A stretch of 64,000 bases of DNA, taken from Chitinophagaceae bacterium (lineage in GTDB: Bacteria > Bacteroidota > Bacteroidia > Chitinophagales > Chitinophagaceae). The translations under genes were made by a program, and so were the position numbers. Location: positions 37,005 to 101,004 of the forward strand of contig JANPZZ010000020.1 of NCBI GenBank assembly GCA_024707305.1, written 5' to 3'. The notes under the pieces were generated by a model. That model searched no databases and was not told the origin of the DNA. It saw only the letters and a program-made list of their open reading frames with translations. This document shows positions 26,169 to 36,821 of this stretch, piece by piece. Each line of letters starts with the position of its first letter. Position 1 is the stretch's first letter.

Positions 26169-26456
26169 ACGGTCTACACATCTGTACAGCTATGTAATGA
26201 AGGATTGAGTATGGATTCGAAACCAATTAGGGTAGGAGAGGAAATGGCTACTACAGAACCCGGAAACCGGTAATTCAATTTGGTTTGCTACTAAAAGGGC
26301 CCTTCTCTTGCACTTCTCTGGCTTGAAGTTTAAAGTTAGAGTTATAAATGATTTGAAAGAAGAAAATCTTTCATAGCCTTATTATTTGTTTTCATATTCT
26401 TTGTTTTATTAAGCCCAAACACTTAGTTGGGAGTATAATAAAGGCCTTAAAAGGAA

Positions 26457-26466
26457 TTTGTACAAA
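26457..26466. promoter_or_regulatory. Palindrome TTTGTACAAA before imuA
   Basis: A perfect 10-bp palindrome 80 bp before the imuA start. Because imuA-imuB-dnaE2 cassettes are usually under LexA, this is a candidate damage-response operator, but I cannot confirm the LexA box of this lineage. Confidence 0.35.
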
Positions 26467-26545
26467 CGATTGCGTGATTTTCAGAAAATTTAGTTTCCTA
26501 AAATGCTAAAAAAGTTAGTAAAATTGCCCTGTATTCGACCCGCAA

Positions 26546-27280
26546 ATGGAGAACAGCAAGGCACATATTATCGCACAATTGCAGCGCGAGATTTTACCCC
26601 TGCAGGGATTTAAATCACCCGGCAGCAAAGCGGCGTGTGTAGACCTGGGTGTGATTAATGATGTTTTTCCCGACAACAGGTTTCCGACAGGTGTAATACA
26701 TGAATTTATTTCAACGGACAGGGAAGGTGTCAGCTCTTCTGCTGGTTTTATTGCGGGAATACTGGGAATGCTGATGAAAGATGGGGGAGTGGTGTTGTGG
26801 ATATCCTCAGCGCCGTTGTTGTTCCCGCCAACACTTTCTTATTTTGGTATCCATCCTTCAAAAGTAATTGTAGTAAATGTTCCCAAAGAAAAAGATCTCT
26901 TATGGGCAACTGAAGAAGCGCTGAAGTGTGAAGGGCTTGCAGCTGTACTGGTGGAAATGCGGGAACTCGATTTTACCGCTTCTCGCCGTTTGCAATTGAT
27001 AGTGGAACGAAGTGGCGTCACAGGTTTTATCCTGCGGCAAAATCCACGGAAGCTGGGTACTACTGCTGCTGTTACCCGATGGAAAATTACATCACTCAGC
27101 AGCATTGTGGTGGAGGCTGGTATGCCCGGTGTGGGATTTCCATGCTGGAAAGTGGAATTACAAAAAGTGCGGAATGGGAAACCCGGTTGCTGGGAATTAC
27201 AATGGCAGGGAAAGAAATTCGAGGTGATTGAACAACATGAAGAGATTGTTGTAAACGACCAAAAACGAAAGGTGGGATGA
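26546..27280 (+). CDS. imuA: ImuA-type RecA-like protein of the mutagenesis cassette
   Basis: The 244-aa protein has RecA-like core elements (RFPTGVIHEFISTDREGVSS; VVLWISSAPLLFPP; LAAVLVEMRELDFTASRRLQ) without a good Walker A motif, as in ImuA/SulA-like members. In known systems ImuA and ImuB act with DnaE2 in error-prone translesion synthesis after DNA damage. It ends 1 bp before the imuB start. Identification rests on sequence shape and on the imuB-dnaE2 context. Confidence 0.85.
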   Translation: MENSKAHIIAQLQREILPLQGFKSPGSKAACVDLGVINDVFPDNRFPTGVIHEFISTDREGVSSSAGFIAGILGMLMKDGGVVLWISSAPLLFPPTLSYFGIHPSKVIVVNVPKEKDLLWATEEALKCEGLAAVLVEMRELDFTASRRLQLIVERSGVTGFILRQNPRKLGTTAAVTRWKITSLSSIVVEAGMPGVGFPCWKVELQKVRNGKPGCWELQWQGKKFEVIEQHEEIVVNDQKRKVG

Positions 27281-27281
27281 T

Positions 27282-28784
27282 ATGGGTAAAAGATTTGTGG
27301 CTATATGGCTCCGTTATCTTCAAACGGATTGGCTGGTGCGTCGGCATCATCATCTCAAGGGCGTACCACTGGTGGTAAAAGCGCAGGATCATGGTCGCAT
27401 GGTAATTATTGCTGCCAATGCGCTTGCACGTGAGCAGGGTATTGATAGCGGAATGGTGCTGGCCGATGCGCGTGCCGTGGTACCCAACCTTGCTTCGGTA
27501 GATGATGAACCCGGCCTCATCGAACGATTATTAACAAACCTCGCCAACTGGTGCATCTATTTTACACCCACCGTTGCCATTGATCCTACCGGTGGTTTAA
27601 TGATGGATGTAAGCGGCTGCGCACACCTGTGGGGTGGGGAAGAAGCCTATCTGAAAGAGATACGCGCACGCTTTACCCAACTCGGATATGATGTACAGGT
27701 GGCAATGGCCGATACCATTGGCACTGCATGGGCATTCAGCCGTTATGGAAAGGGAGATACCATTATAGATAAAGCCGCACAGGCGACCGCCATTCAGTAT
27801 TTACCCGCAGCATCATTGCGGCTGGAAAATGAAGTAGTAGAAAAATTACAAAAACTGGGTTTATACCAGGTAAAGGATTTTATACACATGCCACGCACCG
27901 CCCTGCGGCGGCGCTTTGGTACCAACATATTACAACGGCTCGACCAGACACTGGGGAACATTGACGAACCCATTGTAGCTGTAAATCCTCCCGCTGAATA
28001 CGCAGAACGGCTTCCCTGTATCGATTTAATATCCACTGCTACAGGTATCAGGATTGCGCTTGAAAAATTATTAAATCGTTTATGTAATCAGTTACAAAAA
28101 CAACAAAAGGGTTTGCGCGAAGTGATTTTTAAATGTTACCGCACCGATTACCAGGTACAGGAAAAAAGAGTAGAAACCATCCGTCCCGGAAATAATCCTT
28201 CGCATCTCTTCAAACTTTTTGAAGAGATGATCAGCAGCATCGCTCCCGGGCCAGGTATTGAATTGTTTATTTTGGAAGCGGTGAAAGTAGAAAGTGTTGT
28301 TGTTGCCAACACCAACATGTGGGCAGGATCCTGCACATTGCAAAGCCAGGCACTTTCAGAATTAATCGACAGGCTGGCAACACGTGTAGGATCATCATCT
28401 GTTAAAATATATAAACCTTCGGAGGAATACCTGCCTGAACGTTCATTTAAACCTGCTGCCTTGCAGGATGATGAACCCGCAGAAAACTGGCGTTGCAATC
28501 GTCCACGTCCCATGCTCCTGTTGCATCAGCCAGAGCCGGTGGATGTAATGGCTCCTGTGCCGGATTATCCTCCCATGCTTTTTCAATACCGGAAAAAACG
28601 CCATAAGATCGTTAAAGCAGATGGCCCAGAAAGAATCGAACAACAATGGTGGCTGCAGCGGGGTGAACACCGCGATTATTATTATGTGGAAGATGAAGAA
28701 GGATGCCGCTATTGGTTATTTCGTTCAGGACATTATGCATTGGATAAAAAACACCAGTGGTTTCTCCACGGATTTTTTGTGTGA
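27282..28784 (+). CDS. imuB: ImuB, Y-family polymerase-like protein
   Basis: The 500-aa product starts MGKRFVAIWLRYLQTDWLVR and has the Y-family palm/fingers pattern (PLVVKAQDHGRMVIIAANAL; PTVAIDPTGGLMMDVSGCAH; EIRARFTQLGYDVQVAMADT) and the HhH region (LQKLGLYQVKDFIHMPRTAL). ImuB proteins lack full catalytic acidic residues and serve as beta-clamp adaptors for DnaE2. It begins 1 bp after imuA and ends 11 bp before the dnaE2 ATG. Confidence 0.9.
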   Translation: MGKRFVAIWLRYLQTDWLVRRHHHLKGVPLVVKAQDHGRMVIIAANALAREQGIDSGMVLADARAVVPNLASVDDEPGLIERLLTNLANWCIYFTPTVAIDPTGGLMMDVSGCAHLWGGEEAYLKEIRARFTQLGYDVQVAMADTIGTAWAFSRYGKGDTIIDKAAQATAIQYLPAASLRLENEVVEKLQKLGLYQVKDFIHMPRTALRRRFGTNILQRLDQTLGNIDEPIVAVNPPAEYAERLPCIDLISTATGIRIALEKLLNRLCNQLQKQQKGLREVIFKCYRTDYQVQEKRVETIRPGNNPSHLFKLFEEMISSIAPGPGIELFILEAVKVESVVVANTNMWAGSCTLQSQALSELIDRLATRVGSSSVKIYKPSEEYLPERSFKPAALQDDEPAENWRCNRPRPMLLLHQPEPVDVMAPVPDYPPMLFQYRKKRHKIVKADGPERIEQQWWLQRGEHRDYYYVEDEEGCRYWLFRSGHYALDKKHQWFLHGFFV

Positions 28785-28795
28785 AGGAGGCTGAT

Positions 28796-31700
28796 ATGAA
28801 TTACACCGAATTACAGGTAACAAGCAATTTTAGTTTTCTCCGCGGCGCATCGCACCCCGAAGAAATGGTGGAGCAGGCCGAAGTCTATGGTTACTCCGCT
28901 ATAGCCATTACCGATTGCAATACGTTTGCGGGCATCGTGCGCGCACATGCGGCTGCAAAAGGAAAAAATATACGCGTTATTCCTGCATGTCGTTTACAAC
29001 TACTCGATGGTCCATCCCTGCTGGCTTATCCCTGCAATCGCGAAGCTTATGCTGCCCTCTGTGAACTATTAACTACCGGAAACCTGCGTGCTGAAAAAGG
29101 AAAGTGTTTTTTATATAAAGCCGATGTATTTGCATTAAAACAGGATATCAGGTTCATCATGCTGCCGCCTACGGTGTTAAATGATCGCTTCGATTTTAAT
29201 GATACATTCAAAAAAGAATTACAGGAATACAGGACTGCATTGGGCGAAAAACTTTACCTGGCAGCATCGCGCAGTTACGAAGGCGATGACCTGAAACGTT
29301 TGTATCGCATTTCTCAATTATCAGAAATTTACCAGGTGCCCGCTGTTGCAGTGAATGATGTGCATTATCATCATCCCTCACGGCGGGAACTGCAGGATGT
29401 GGTAACCTGCATCCGCGAGAAATGTACCATTCATACAGCTGGCTATCGCCTGCACCTGAATGCAGAAAGATACCTGAAGCCACCCGAAGAAATGGAACGT
29501 TTGTTTCGACAATATCCGGGTATGATCAGGAGAGCTAAAGAAATAGAACAGGCCTGCCGTTTTTCACTGGATGAATTAAAATATGAATACCCGGAAGAAA
29601 TAACCAGCGAAGGCCGCACCCCACAGGAAGAACTGACTTACCTGGTTTGGAAAGGCGCGCACGAAAGATTTGGAGATGTTGTTCCCGACACAATCATTAA
29701 ATCTATTAATCACGAATTGACGTTTATTGAATCAATGAACTATGCACCTTATTTCCTGACGGTGTATGATATCGTTCGTTTTGCCCGCAGCAAAGGCATC
29801 TTATGCCAGGGAAGGGGCTCAGCAGCTAATTCAACTGTATGTTATTGCACCGGCGTTACTTCGGTAGATCCTACAAAATTTAACCTCCTGTTCGAACGCT
29901 TTGTTTCCGCAGCCCGAAATGAACCTCCGGATATTGATGTGGATTTTGAACACGAACGTCGTGAAGAAGTAATCCAGTATATCTATGAGAAATATGGCCG
30001 GCATCGTGCTGCTATTGTTGCTACCGTAACACAACAGCAGCAAAAAGGCGCCATACGTGATGTTGCCCGCGCCATGGGCCTTTCGGTGGATATGATCAAC
30101 CGTCTCTCCGCATCTGTATGGCAGTTTGATGAAAAACTCGATGACGAAAAAATAAGGGAACAGGGCTTTAATCCCGATGATCCCTATTTCCGAAAAATAC
30201 TCGAACTAACGAATCAGTTTATTGGGTTTCCCCGGCAACTGGGACAACATACCGGTGGTTTTGTAATTACCCGTCATAAACTCACCGAGCTCTGCCCCGT
30301 ACTTCATGCCCGTATGGATGGACGTACCTGTATCGAATGGAATAAAGATGATATTGATACACTCGGCTTTTTGAAAATAGATGTACTGGCATTGGGAATG
30401 CTTACCTGTATCCGCAAAGCTTTTGACCTTGCAAAAGAACATTATCAACTGGATCTTACACTGGCGAATATCCCACAGGATGATGCGAAAGTGTATGAAA
30501 TGATTTGTAAGGCAGACACCATGGGCGTGTTTCAAATTGAAAGCCGTGCACAAATGTCGATGCTGCCGCGACTGCGTCCCAAAGAATTTTACGACCTGGT
30601 GATAGAAGTGGCTATTGTGCGTCCCGGCCCCATACAGGGTGATATGGTGCATCCTTATTTGCGCAGGAGAAATAATGAAGAGAAAGTGGAGTATCCTTCC
30701 AAAGAGCTGGAAGAAATTTTACATCGCACATTAGGCGTACCACTCTTTCAGGAACAGGCCATGAAAATTGCCATCGTGGCTGCAGGGTTTACACCTGCTG
30801 AAGCCGATGAACTCCGCAGAAGCATGGCTACTTTCAAAGCACACGGACAGGTAAGCCGCTTTCATGAAAAGTTGATCAATGGCATGACCAAACGCGGTTA
30901 CCCGCATGCGTATGCAGAACGTGTGTTTAAACAACTGGAAGGATTTGGTAGCTATGGGTTTCCTGAAAGCCATGCGGTAAGTTTTGCACTACTGGTTTAC
31001 GTTTCCTGCTGGCTCAAATGTCACTACCCCGATGTATTTGCCTGTGCTTTGTTGAACAGCCAGCCCATGGGTTTTTATCAACCGGCACAATTGGTGACGG
31101 ATGCAAGAAAACATGGTGTAATCGTGAGGCCTGTTGATGTGAACTATTCTATGTGGGACAATACATTGGAGGAGCAACAGGGAAAATACCGAGTGTTGCG
31201 ATTAGGATTCCGGCAGATAAAAGGATTGCGGTCAGAAGATGCTTTGCAGCTTGTAGCTGCCAGGAAAAATGAATTCAAAGATATCAATGCGCTTCGCGAC
31301 ATTGGCATTTCTGATGCTACACTGGAACGGTTGGCAGATGCAGATGCTTTTCGTTCAATGGGGCTCGACCGGCGGCAGGCTGTTTGGGAAGTGACGGCAA
31401 AAGACAGGCCGGTTTCTCTTTTTGCAGGGCAACGCGCACCCGATGCCGTGCATGAGAAAGATGTTCATTTACCTGCCATGAGTTTACCCGAGCAGGTGGT
31501 ACACGATTTTGCCGCCACGGCTTTATCATTAAAAGCGCACCCCGTTAGTTTTATCCGCGAAAAATTAAAACAGTTGTACATCACATCTGCTGAAGAATTA
31601 ACACAGATGAAAGATGGCGATCCTGTAAAAATAGCCGGGCTGGTATTGGTTCGTCAACGACCGGGTACGGCATCAGGCATTTGTTTTATCACCATTGAAG

Positions 31701-31954
31701 ATGAAACGGGATCGGCCAACCTCGTTGTATTTGCAAACCTGTTCAGCAAATACAGGAAAGAGATTATCCAATCCCGTTTATTAATGGTGGAAGGAAAAGT
31801 GCAACGAGAAGGAGAAGTGATTCATGTGGTAGTACAAAAATGTTATAATTTCTCCCGGTTATTACGTCAGCTAACACCGGTCACCAATCCGCAGCCCATG
31901 TTGTTTACGTCATCAGAAGAAAAAGTATTTCCCGGCGGCAGGAATTTTAAATGA
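28796..31954 (+). CDS. dnaE2: Error-prone DNA polymerase III alpha subunit DnaE2
   Basis: A 1052-aa C-family polymerase. It has an N-terminal PHP domain (YTELQVTSNFSFLRGASHPE), the polymerase core with QGRGSAANSTVCYCTG and PPDIDVDFEHERREEV (catalytic aspartates), RQLGQHTGGFVITRHKL, EMICKADTMGVFQIESRAQM, and a C-terminal OB fold (VKIAGLVLVRQRPGTASGIC). The ATG at 28796 follows the strong ribosome-binding site AAGGAGG at 28784-28790; the frame is open upstream to 28757 but that part overlaps imuB. It is intact, and its cassette context and length mark it as DnaE2 rather than the replicative DnaE. Confidence 0.95.
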   Translation: MNYTELQVTSNFSFLRGASHPEEMVEQAEVYGYSAIAITDCNTFAGIVRAHAAAKGKNIRVIPACRLQLLDGPSLLAYPCNREAYAALCELLTTGNLRAEKGKCFLYKADVFALKQDIRFIMLPPTVLNDRFDFNDTFKKELQEYRTALGEKLYLAASRSYEGDDLKRLYRISQLSEIYQVPAVAVNDVHYHHPSRRELQDVVTCIREKCTIHTAGYRLHLNAERYLKPPEEMERLFRQYPGMIRRAKEIEQACRFSLDELKYEYPEEITSEGRTPQEELTYLVWKGAHERFGDVVPDTIIKSINHELTFIESMNYAPYFLTVYDIVRFARSKGILCQGRGSAANSTVCYCTGVTSVDPTKFNLLFERFVSAARNEPPDIDVDFEHERREEVIQYIYEKYGRHRAAIVATVTQQQQKGAIRDVARAMGLSVDMINRLSASVWQFDEKLDDEKIREQGFNPDDPYFRKILELTNQFIGFPRQLGQHTGGFVITRHKLTELCPVLHARMDGRTCIEWNKDDIDTLGFLKIDVLALGMLTCIRKAFDLAKEHYQLDLTLANIPQDDAKVYEMICKADTMGVFQIESRAQMSMLPRLRPKEFYDLVIEVAIVRPGPIQGDMVHPYLRRRNNEEKVEYPSKELEEILHRTLGVPLFQEQAMKIAIVAAGFTPAEADELRRSMATFKAHGQVSRFHEKLINGMTKRGYPHAYAERVFKQLEGFGSYGFPESHAVSFALLVYVSCWLKCHYPDVFACALLNSQPMGFYQPAQLVTDARKHGVIVRPVDVNYSMWDNTLEEQQGKYRVLRLGFRQIKGLRSEDALQLVAARKNEFKDINALRDIGISDATLERLADADAFRSMGLDRRQAVWEVTAKDRPVSLFAGQRAPDAVHEKDVHLPAMSLPEQVVHDFAATALSLKAHPVSFIREKLKQLYITSAEELTQMKDGDPVKIAGLVLVRQRPGTASGICFITIEDETGSANLVVFANLFSKYRKEIIQSRLLMVEGKVQREGEVIHVVVQKCYNFSRLLRQLTPVTNPQPMLFTSSEEKVFPGGRNFK

Positions 31955-31967
31955 TGACGCAGTTATT

Positions 31968-32174
31968 CTAACCAGGTTTATATTCCAGTATATCTGCCGG
32001 CTGGCATTCCAACGCTTCGCAAATGGCTTCCAGCGTACTGAAACGGATCGCCTTTGCCTTCCCCGTTTTCAGGATCGACAGGTTGGATAAAGTCAGGCCC
32101 ACTTTTTCGGAGAGTTCATTCAGCGACATCTTCCGTTTAGCCATCATCACGTCGAGGTTTACGATAATTGCCAT
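31968..32174 (-). CDS. Small XRE/Cro-type HTH regulator
   Basis: A 68-aa helix-turn-helix protein: NLDVMMAKRKMSLNELSEKV then GLTLSNLSILKTGKAKAIRF and a C-terminal LECQPADILEY. It matches the YozG-like stand-alone HTH family often paired with a small membrane protein. No such partner is seen: it converges with dnaE2 (13 bp apart) and an AT-rich stretch of 180 bp follows upstream. Confidence 0.9.
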   Translation of the reverse strand: MAIIVNLDVMMAKRKMSLNELSEKVGLTLSNLSILKTGKAKAIRFSTLEAICEALECQPADILEYKPG

Positions 32175-32355
32175 TTTATACGGTTAAATCGTTTTTAGTT
32201 TGTGAAAACAAAGATCATAAATTATTTATTGTTTTTCAATAAATAATTTATGAAAATTGATGAAAAAAAGTATTGATATATTGAAAAAATAGATTGAAAA
32301 TCAATAGCTAAACTGTGTTTTTAACCTGCTCTTCATTTTCCTACCTTGCATCTCC

Positions 32356-34183
32356 ATGAAGCATTTGCGCGCGGTTTATAAGTATTTCTGGAAATATCGT
32401 TTACGTCTGTCGGTGGGATTACTCTTTGTGATTGTGTCCAACTATTTCAGTGTGCTTACCCCACAGATTACAGGTTATGTGGTCGACTTTGTTCAACGCT
32501 CGCTCAATTTGCCGGGTTATACACCACGGGCCAACAATACCGAAGGATATGACGTGCTGGTGCGGCAGTTTACCGACTGGCTGAGCAGAACCGACTATGC
32601 CTGGGAAACCATTGTTGCCATTTGTGGTATCGTAATCCTGGTGCTCGCGCTATTACGAGGTCTTTTTCTTTTCATGATGCGACAAACGATCATCGTAATG
32701 AGTCGCTATATCGAATATGACCAGAAGAATGAAATTTATCGCCACTACCAGAAACTGGATCTTTCATTTTATAAGCGAAACAGCACGGGCGATTTGATGA
32801 ACCGGATTGCTGAAGACGTGAGCCGTGTACGTATGTTCACCGGTCCTGCAATTATGTACCTTGCCAACCTGGTTGCGGTAATTTCACTGGCTGTATATTT
32901 CATGGTGATGCGTGACCCCATGCTCACGCTTTACACACTCGCGCCATTACCCATCCTGGCGGTAGCCATTTATTTCGTTAATACCACGATTCACAAAAAG
33001 AGTGAACAGATACAGGAGGCTCTCAGCGACCTCACTACAAATGCGCAGGAGAGTTATGCAGGCATTCGCGTAATCAAATCTTTTTGTACAGGAAAAAGCA
33101 ATGCTTGGTTTTTTTGCAAAAAACAGTGAGCATTATCGTCAGTCTGCGATCGGGCTCGCGAAAGTGGAAGCGATTTATTTCCCTTCGATTACACTGCTAA
33201 TTGGTTTAAGCACACTGGTCACCATCATGATTGGTGGTTTGTACCACATCAACAATCCGGAGCGAATAGGACTGGATACGATTGTTGAATTTGTGATGTA
33301 TGTAAACATGCTTACGTTTCCTGTAAGTGCCATTGGCCTTACTGCAAGCATGATACAAAGGGCTGCTGCTTCGCAAAAGCGGATCAATGCCTTTCTCGAC
33401 ACTGAACCCGAAATAAAAAATACGCCGGCATCAAAACCTTTTGTATTCAAAGAGGAAATTAAGTTTGAAAACATTGAGTTTACCTATCCTGACACCGGCA
33501 TCAAAGCGATGACGGAATTTAATCTCTCAATAAAAAAAGGGGAGAAGATAGCGGTGGTGGGACGAACCGGAAGTGGCAAAACCACACTGGCGCAGGTACT
33601 CCTGCGGATGTTTGATCCGCAACAGGGAAAAGTGACGATAGACGGAGTGGATCTGCGGGGATATAACCTCAATAGTTTGCGTGCGGCAATGAGTTATGTG
33701 CCACAGGATGTCTTTCTGTTCAGTGATACCGTACACAACAACATAGCTTTTGGATTGAATTCAGCAGATCGTGACGATGTGGAGGCCGCTGCCCGCAAAG
33801 CTTGTGTGCATGATGACATTCTTGGTTTCGCCCAGGGATATGAAACCATGATTGGTGAACGGGGCGTTACATTGAGTGGAGGACAAAAACAACGTATTTC
33901 AATTGCGCGGGCATTGATCAAAGAACCGGACCTGGTTATCTTTGATGATTGTTTAAGTGCCGTTGATGCACGTACGGAGAAAGAAATTATCGGCAACCTG
34001 CGTGTATACCTGCGTGACCGGACTTCGATCATCATTACTCACCGCATTTTTGCCCTGATGGAGTTTGATAAAATAATTGTGCTAGACCATGGGAAAATTG
34101 TGGAGCAGGGAACGCACAATGAGCTACTGGCCCTCGGGGGTTATTATGCGACTTTGTACGCCAAACAGCAGGAAAGTGAATAA
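32356..34183 (+). CDS. ABC exporter, fused TM and ATPase domains (frameshifted)
   Basis: A half-size ABC exporter (MsbA/MDR type) of about 608 aa. Six TM helices lie in residues 15-330. The nucleotide-binding domain has Walker A GRTGSGKTT, Q-loop YVPQDVFLFSD, signature LSGGQKQRISIARAL and Walker B LVIFDDCLSAVDART. The frame breaks at the T5 run 33081-33085, where removing one T gives ..IRVIKSFVQEKAMLGFFAKN and restores the protein. The exported substrate is unknown; dimerisation is needed for function. Confidence 0.93.
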
Positions 34184-34373
34184 ACGGATATCGTTTTGAA
34201 TATTCCGAAAACAGCTGGATCGCAGGATTTTTTATAATGAAAACATATCGTTTTCAACGTGTTTTCCCTGAGAAATTCACAATTTTCACTCAAATTTGGC
34301 TGTTTCAAAAACATCTATATATTTGTAAATCGCTAAACTTTAAGCAATTTAATAATCTGTAAAAATTACGAAC

Positions 34374-34814
34374 GTGGCGTACGAGAACAACGACAAGAAA
34401 ATGGAGAGTATCTACAGCAAAAGAATTCGTGCTGGGAAAAGAAGGACTTACTTCTTTGACGTAAGGGCGACCCGCGGTAATGACTATTACCTGACCATTA
34501 CAGAAAGCCGCAAGCGCTTTGATGATAATGGTTACGACAGGCACAAAGTTTTTTTGTATAAGGAGGACTTCAACAAATTCATCAAAGCGTTGAATGAAGC
34601 AGTTGATTACGTAAAAACGGAATTAATGCCCGATTTCGATTTCGATGCATTTAACCATGATGAATATATTGATGGTGAAGGCGACAACGGGGGTGAAACA
34701 AATTCATCAGACAGCCCGATTGTAGCGCCAACACCAGCTGCTGTTACCGAAACACCGTCTACTGAAGACGCACCCGCCAACAACGGCGCGAATGAAGAGG
34801 TAGATAAGTGGTAA
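34374..34814 (+). CDS. PUR-alpha-like DUF3276 nucleic-acid-binding protein
   Basis: The 146-aa protein begins with a GTG start (MAYENNDKKMESIYSKRIRA). It has the PUR fold strand-loop pattern (GKRRTYFFDVRATRGNDYYL; TESRKRFDDNGYDRHKVFLY) and an acidic, Pro/Thr-rich tail. DUF3276/PUR-alpha proteins are typical of Bacteroidota and bind single-stranded nucleic acids. It is followed by a perfect bidirectional terminator. Confidence 0.9.
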   Translation: MAYENNDKKMESIYSKRIRAGKRRTYFFDVRATRGNDYYLTITESRKRFDDNGYDRHKVFLYKEDFNKFIKALNEAVDYVKTELMPDFDFDAFNHDEYIDGEGDNGGETNSSDSPIVAPTPAAVTETPSTEDAPANNGANEEVDKW

Positions 34815-34815
34815 T

Positions 34816-34867
34816 TAAATTCTAATAAAAAAGTCCTGCATCAGCAGGACTTTTTTATTAGAATTTA
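34816..34867. terminator. Perfect 24-bp inverted repeat terminator
   Basis: Arms 34816-34839 and 34844-34867 are exact complements around the loop ATCA, with the GC-rich core GTCCTGC/GCAGGAC next to A6 and T6 runs. It starts within the codon context of the DUF3276 stop and can terminate from both sides, which suits its convergent position. Confidence 0.93.
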
Positions 34868-34879
34868 ATGCTGCGATAG

Positions 34880-35045
34880 AGAATAATGAGGAAATGTGAG
34901 AATGTGAAAATGAGGAAATGAGGAAATGAGGAAATAAATCATTCTACCCATTTAATACTCTCATGTCTCCATATTATCAAATTTTGCCTGCACCCGAATC
35001 GACCTCACATTTTCACATTTTCCCATTTCCACATCTTCCTTTGCC
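34880..35045. repeat. Octamer intergenic element B4
   Basis: The left half is ATGAGGAAATGTGAGAATGT then GAAAATGAGGAAATGAGG and AAATGAGGAAAT. The right half has TCAAATTTTGCCTGCACCCG then AATCGACCTCACATTTTCAC and ATTTTCCCATTTCCACATC. It joins two convergent genes (DUF3276 protein and pgi), directly after the terminator. Confidence 0.87.
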
Positions 35046-35056
35046 GTTTGCCGATC

Positions 35057-36721
35057 TTACGCCTCACGGGGATGCGCCATTTTCTTCCATTCATTAATCA
35101 ATCCATTCGTGCTTCCGTCATGCGATGCAACCGGATCTGCATTAAGTAATTCAGGTAGTACTTTACCTGCTAATTGTTTGCCCAGTTCCACACCCCATTG
35201 ATCAAAACTGAAGATGTTCCAGATGACACCTTGCACAAAGATTTTATGTTCATAAAGAGCGATGAGTTGTCCGAGAGTAAAAGGCGTAATTTTTTTTACG
35301 AGGAAAGAGTTTGACGGTTTGTTTCCTTCAAATACTTTAAAAGGCGCCAGCTTGCTGATTTCTTTTTCTGAAAATCCCTGTGATTTCAGTTCAGCTTTTG
35401 CGTCTGCCAGCGATTTTCCATTCATCAATGCTTCTGTTTGCGCAAAGAAATTGGCCAGCAGTTTTACATGATGATCACCAACAGGATTATGTGAAATGGC
35501 TGGTGCAATAAAGTCGCAGGGAATAAGGGGCGTGCCCTGGTGAATAAGCTGGTAAAATGCATGTTGCCCATTGGTGCCAGGTTCACCCCAAATTACAGGG
35601 CCGGTTGCATAGGTAACAGGCTTACCCTGGCGGTCAACCGACTTACCATTGCTTTCCATATTTCCCTGTTGGAAATAAGCCGCAAAGCGATGCATGTATT
35701 GATCGTAAGGCAAAATGGCTTCCGACTGCGCGCCGAAAAAGTTTACATACCAAATGCCCAGTAGTGCCATGATGATGGGGATATTTTTTTCAATCGTTGC
35801 CGATTTAAAATGTTCGTCGGCATTGTGCGCCCCTTTTAATAATTCTTCGAAGCGATTATACCCAATGCTTAATGCAATGGAAAGCCCAATTGCACTCCAC
35901 AGCGAATAACGACCCCCAACCCAGTCCCAGAATTCAAACATGTTTTTTTTATCAATTCCAAATTTCACCACCTCAGTTTCATTCGTACTGAGTGCAACGA
36001 AATGTTTGGCTACATGCGTTTCATCTTTTGCCTTTTTCAAAAACCAGGAACGTGCAGTGTGTGCATTCGTCATTGTTTCCTGCGTCGTAAATGTTTTTGA
36101 AGCAACAAGGAATAGCGTTTGTTCCGGCTTCACCTTTTTCAATGTTTCAGCCATATGGGTTCCATCCACATTCGACACAAAAAAGGTTTCAATGCCTTCC
36201 ACCTGGTAGGGCTTCAACGCTTCGGTAACCATCAATGGTCCCAGGTCGCTGCCACCAATACCGATGTTGACGATATATTTGATTGGCTTTCCTGTATAAC
36301 CCACATGCGTACCATCATGAATGGCCTCGCAGAATTTTTTCATTTTCCGCAATACTTTCTTAACTGAAGGCATTACGTCTTCTCCATTTACCGTAACCGG
36401 GTCTTTTCCAAAATTGCGAAGGGCAGTGTGTAAAACCGCACGTTTTTCTGTTTCATTGATGCGTTCGCCTGCAAACATGGCATCACGTGCTTTGGTGACT
36501 TTGCAATCCTTCGCCAGTTGAATCAATAATTTCAACGTATGATCGCTGATGCGGTTTTTGCTGTAGTCGAAAAGAACATCGCCCAGGCGAATGCTGTATT
36601 GTTGAAAACGTTTTGGGTTTTTATCAAACAATGCACGTACAGGAATGGCCTGCATCACTGCCTGTTCTTCTTTCAGCAATTGCCAGGCGTTGGTTTGTTG
36701 TGGGTTTACAGAAGGAAACAT
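35057..36721 (-). CDS. pgi: Glucose-6-phosphate isomerase
   Basis: This cytosolic enzyme interconverts glucose-6-phosphate and fructose-6-phosphate in glycolysis and gluconeogenesis. The 554-aa protein shows [34 protein letters not shown] and the PGI signature [18 protein letters not shown], plus C-terminal [20 protein letters not shown]. Length and motifs are those of the long PGI form. The start ATG at 36721 is clear. No frameshift is present. Confidence 0.97.
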   Translation of the reverse strand: MFPSVNPQQTNAWQLLKEEQAVMQAIPVRALFDKNPKRFQQYSIRLGDVLFDYSKNRISDHTLKLLIQLAKDCKVTKARDAMFAGERINETEKRAVLHTALRNFGKDPVTVNGEDVMPSVKKVLRKMKKFCEAIHDGTHVGYTGKPIKYIVNIGIGGSDLGPLMVTEALKPYQVEGIETFFVSNVDGTHMAETLKKVKPEQTLFLVASKTFTTQETMTNAHTARSWFLKKAKDETHVAKHFVALSTNETEVVKFGIDKKNMFEFWDWVGGRYSLWSAIGLSIALSIGYNRFEELLKGAHNADEHFKSATIEKNIPIIMALLGIWYVNFFGAQSEAILPYDQYMHRFAAYFQQGNMESNGKSVDRQGKPVTYATGPVIWGEPGTNGQHAFYQLIHQGTPLIPCDFIAPAISHNPVGDHHVKLLANFFAQTEALMNGKSLADAKAELKSQGFSEKEISKLAPFKVFEGNKPSNSFLVKKITPFTLGQLIALYEHKIFVQGVIWNIFSFDQWGVELGKQLAGKVLPELLNADPVASHDGSTNGLINEWKKMAHPREA

Positions 36722-36821
36722 CAGGAAACTATTTTATAATGATCGTCACAAAATGCTGGAACTGTGATCTTGTTTTTGATTCTTGAAAGTTAATAAGAAT
36801 GTTTTCAACAACCGTATACAG

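Larger units (their letters stand above)
26033..26545. other. Gene-free 0.5-kb region upstream of the imuA operon
   Basis: The stretch separates the divergent lipoprotein gene and imuA. It has no credible frame. It contains short palindromes at 26124-26135, 26155-26168 and 26457-26466 and otherwise AT-rich sequence without clear -33/-7 pairs. Confidence 0.6.
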
